This document shows, piece by piece, positions 63,324-64,000 of a stretch of DNA of 64,000 nucleotides. The notes beneath the pieces are model-generated. The model was not told the DNA's origin. It worked only from the letters and a program-made list of their open reading frames with translations, and ran no database searches. The DNA lies in the NCBI GenBank assembly GCA_963747835.1, contig CAVVGO010000001.1, forward strand, positions 248,001 to 312,000, given 5' to 3'. The translations under genes and the position numbers were made by a program. Position 1 is the first letter of the stretch, and each line of letters opens with the position of its first letter. Source of the DNA: JAJPKK01 sp963747835. Lineage in GTDB: Bacteria > Pseudomonadota > Alphaproteobacteria > Rhizobiales > Xanthobacteraceae.

Positions 63324-64000
63324 ATGAGCAATGCCAGTATCGCCTCGGTTGCTGCCGCAGAGACCGCAGAGACCGCAGAGACCGTGGACGACGTCAGCGC
63401 GCCCGTGGTGCGCGGTTACTGGCGAAGCGTGGGATACCGGCTCCGCTACGACTACGTCACGATGTTCTTTCTCACGGTCATTGTCATCATCGCCGTGCTC
63501 GCGATCCTGGCGCCGCTGCTCGCGCCTTTCGATCCGAACAAGTCGAGCATGATCAATCGCATGAAGCCGGTCGGATATCGCGACTTCTTCCTCGGCACCG
63601 ACGAACTCGGGCGTGACATGCTGTCCCGCCTGCTGTGGGGCGGCCGCGTTTCATTGATGATGGGGCTCGGTCCCGTGGTCCTTGCCACGATGATCGGCGG
63701 CTTCCTCGGCGTGGTCGCTGGCTTCGTCGGCGGGTACGTCAACATGGCGATCATGCGCACCATGGACGTGTTCTACGCCTTCCCGTCGGTGTTGCTCGCG
63801 GTCGCGATCTCCGGGATGATTGGCGGCGGGACCGCAAACGGTCTGCTCGCGCTGACGCTGGTATTCATTCCATCGATGTGCCGGGTCGCCGAGTTGGCGA
63901 CGACCCAAGTCAGGAGCCTCGACTTCGTGGAGGCCGCACGCGCCAGCGGAGCCGGGACGCTGTCCATCATCCTGCACCATGTCCTCGGCAACGTTTTGGG
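63324..64000 (+). CDS. ABC transporter permease (DppC-type), cut by the window end
   Basis: The start ATG at 63324 lies 20 bases after the preceding stop. The N-terminus contains AETAETAET, encoded by three copies of a nine-base unit. The DppC-type block FLGTDELGRDMLSRLLWGGRVSL and VDFVEAARASGA-like EAA loop are clear. The gene continues past 64000. An ATPase gene is expected next. Confidence 0.92.
   Translation, partial: MSNASIASVAAAETAETAETVDDVSAPVVRGYWRSVGYRLRYDYVTMFFLTVIVIIAVLAILAPLLAPFDPNKSSMINRMKPVGYRDFFLGTDELGRDMLSRLLWGGRVSLMMGLGPVVLATMIGGFLGVVAGFVGGYVNMAIMRTMDVFYAFPSVLLAVAISGMIGGGTANGLLALTLVFIPSMCRVAELATTQVRSLDFVEAARASGAGTLSIILHHVLGNVL
63357..63383 (+). repeat. Three tandem 9-bp repeats coding AET
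   Basis: GCAGAGACC occurs three times in direct succession inside the DppC-type gene, in frame. Being nine bases long it can change copy number without breaking the gene. Confidence 0.85.

Noticed and set aside
1..64000. CRISPR array, tRNA, rRNA or insertion sequence
   Set aside because: No regular repeat-spacer series, cloverleaf-like gene or transposase-like protein was found by reading; a tRNAscan or ISfinder search was not possible.

Overview
The window looks like a GC-rich (roughly 60-65 %) alphaproteobacterial chromosome, most likely Hyphomicrobiales near Bradyrhizobium/Rhodopseudomonas. This is an inference from the type of small conserved proteins (DUF1488 pair, GCG_CRPN-type secreted peptide, bS21 and CspA forms), an OmpR/HK pair with a Spy-like partner, an HtrA protease, and the general codon bias. 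No rRNA, tRNA, CRISPR array, transposase or integrase was seen.

Layout. 0-12.2 kb: a lipid/polyketide biosynthesis cluster. It holds a PfaC/PfaB-like iterative synthase (chain-length-factor-like ketosynthase, acyltransferase, several hotdog dehydratases), a cytochrome P450, and on the opposite strand a 1626-residue protein joining a condensation domain, an FkbH-like HAD-IIIC module, a carrier protein and a thioester reductase. A short relic of a second condensation domain lies between them. 12.5-15.3 kb: a two-component system with a Spy/CpxP-like periplasmic protein. 15.8-18.2 kb: a CMD-family protein and two tandem orphan ModA-like binding proteins; a third, frameshifted paralogue sits at 44 kb. 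18.2-25.1 kb: cupin, broken KdpD-like histidine kinase, secreted DUF5666-like protein, TRAFs-binding-type protein, a secreted protein with an internal stop, and an HtrA/DegP protease. 25.9-34.8 kb: many small conserved proteins, a transglutaminase-like protein and extra copies of housekeeping functions (bS21, CspA, a damaged HflC and a damaged RpoD lacking region 1.1). 34.9-43.3 kb: fatty-acid desaturase, glycogen-debranching-type enzyme with an overlapping glycosyltransferase, small membrane proteins, an NCS2 permease and a GCG_CRPN-type peptide. 45.0-60.4 kb: a surface-polysaccharide cluster with an eight-gene minus-strand operon (3-amino-deoxysugar enzymes, methyltransferase, acyltransferases, beta-propeller protein, PhyH oxygenase, glycosyltransferase) and four further glycosyltransferases plus an SDR. 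60.7-64 kb: the first three genes of a dipeptide/nickel-type ABC importer, cut by the window end.

The most promising candidates for something undescribed are the Pfa-like synthase / P450 / C-FkbH-ACP-reductase cluster and the polysaccharide operon. In the latter, a novel N-terminal module is shared by two glycosyltransferases of different fold.

Caution: at least eleven coding sequences or joins show a single-base frameshift that can be repaired by one indel, mostly one extra base, some in G5/C5 runs. This may be sequencing error rather than biology, and each frameshifted gene is flagged.
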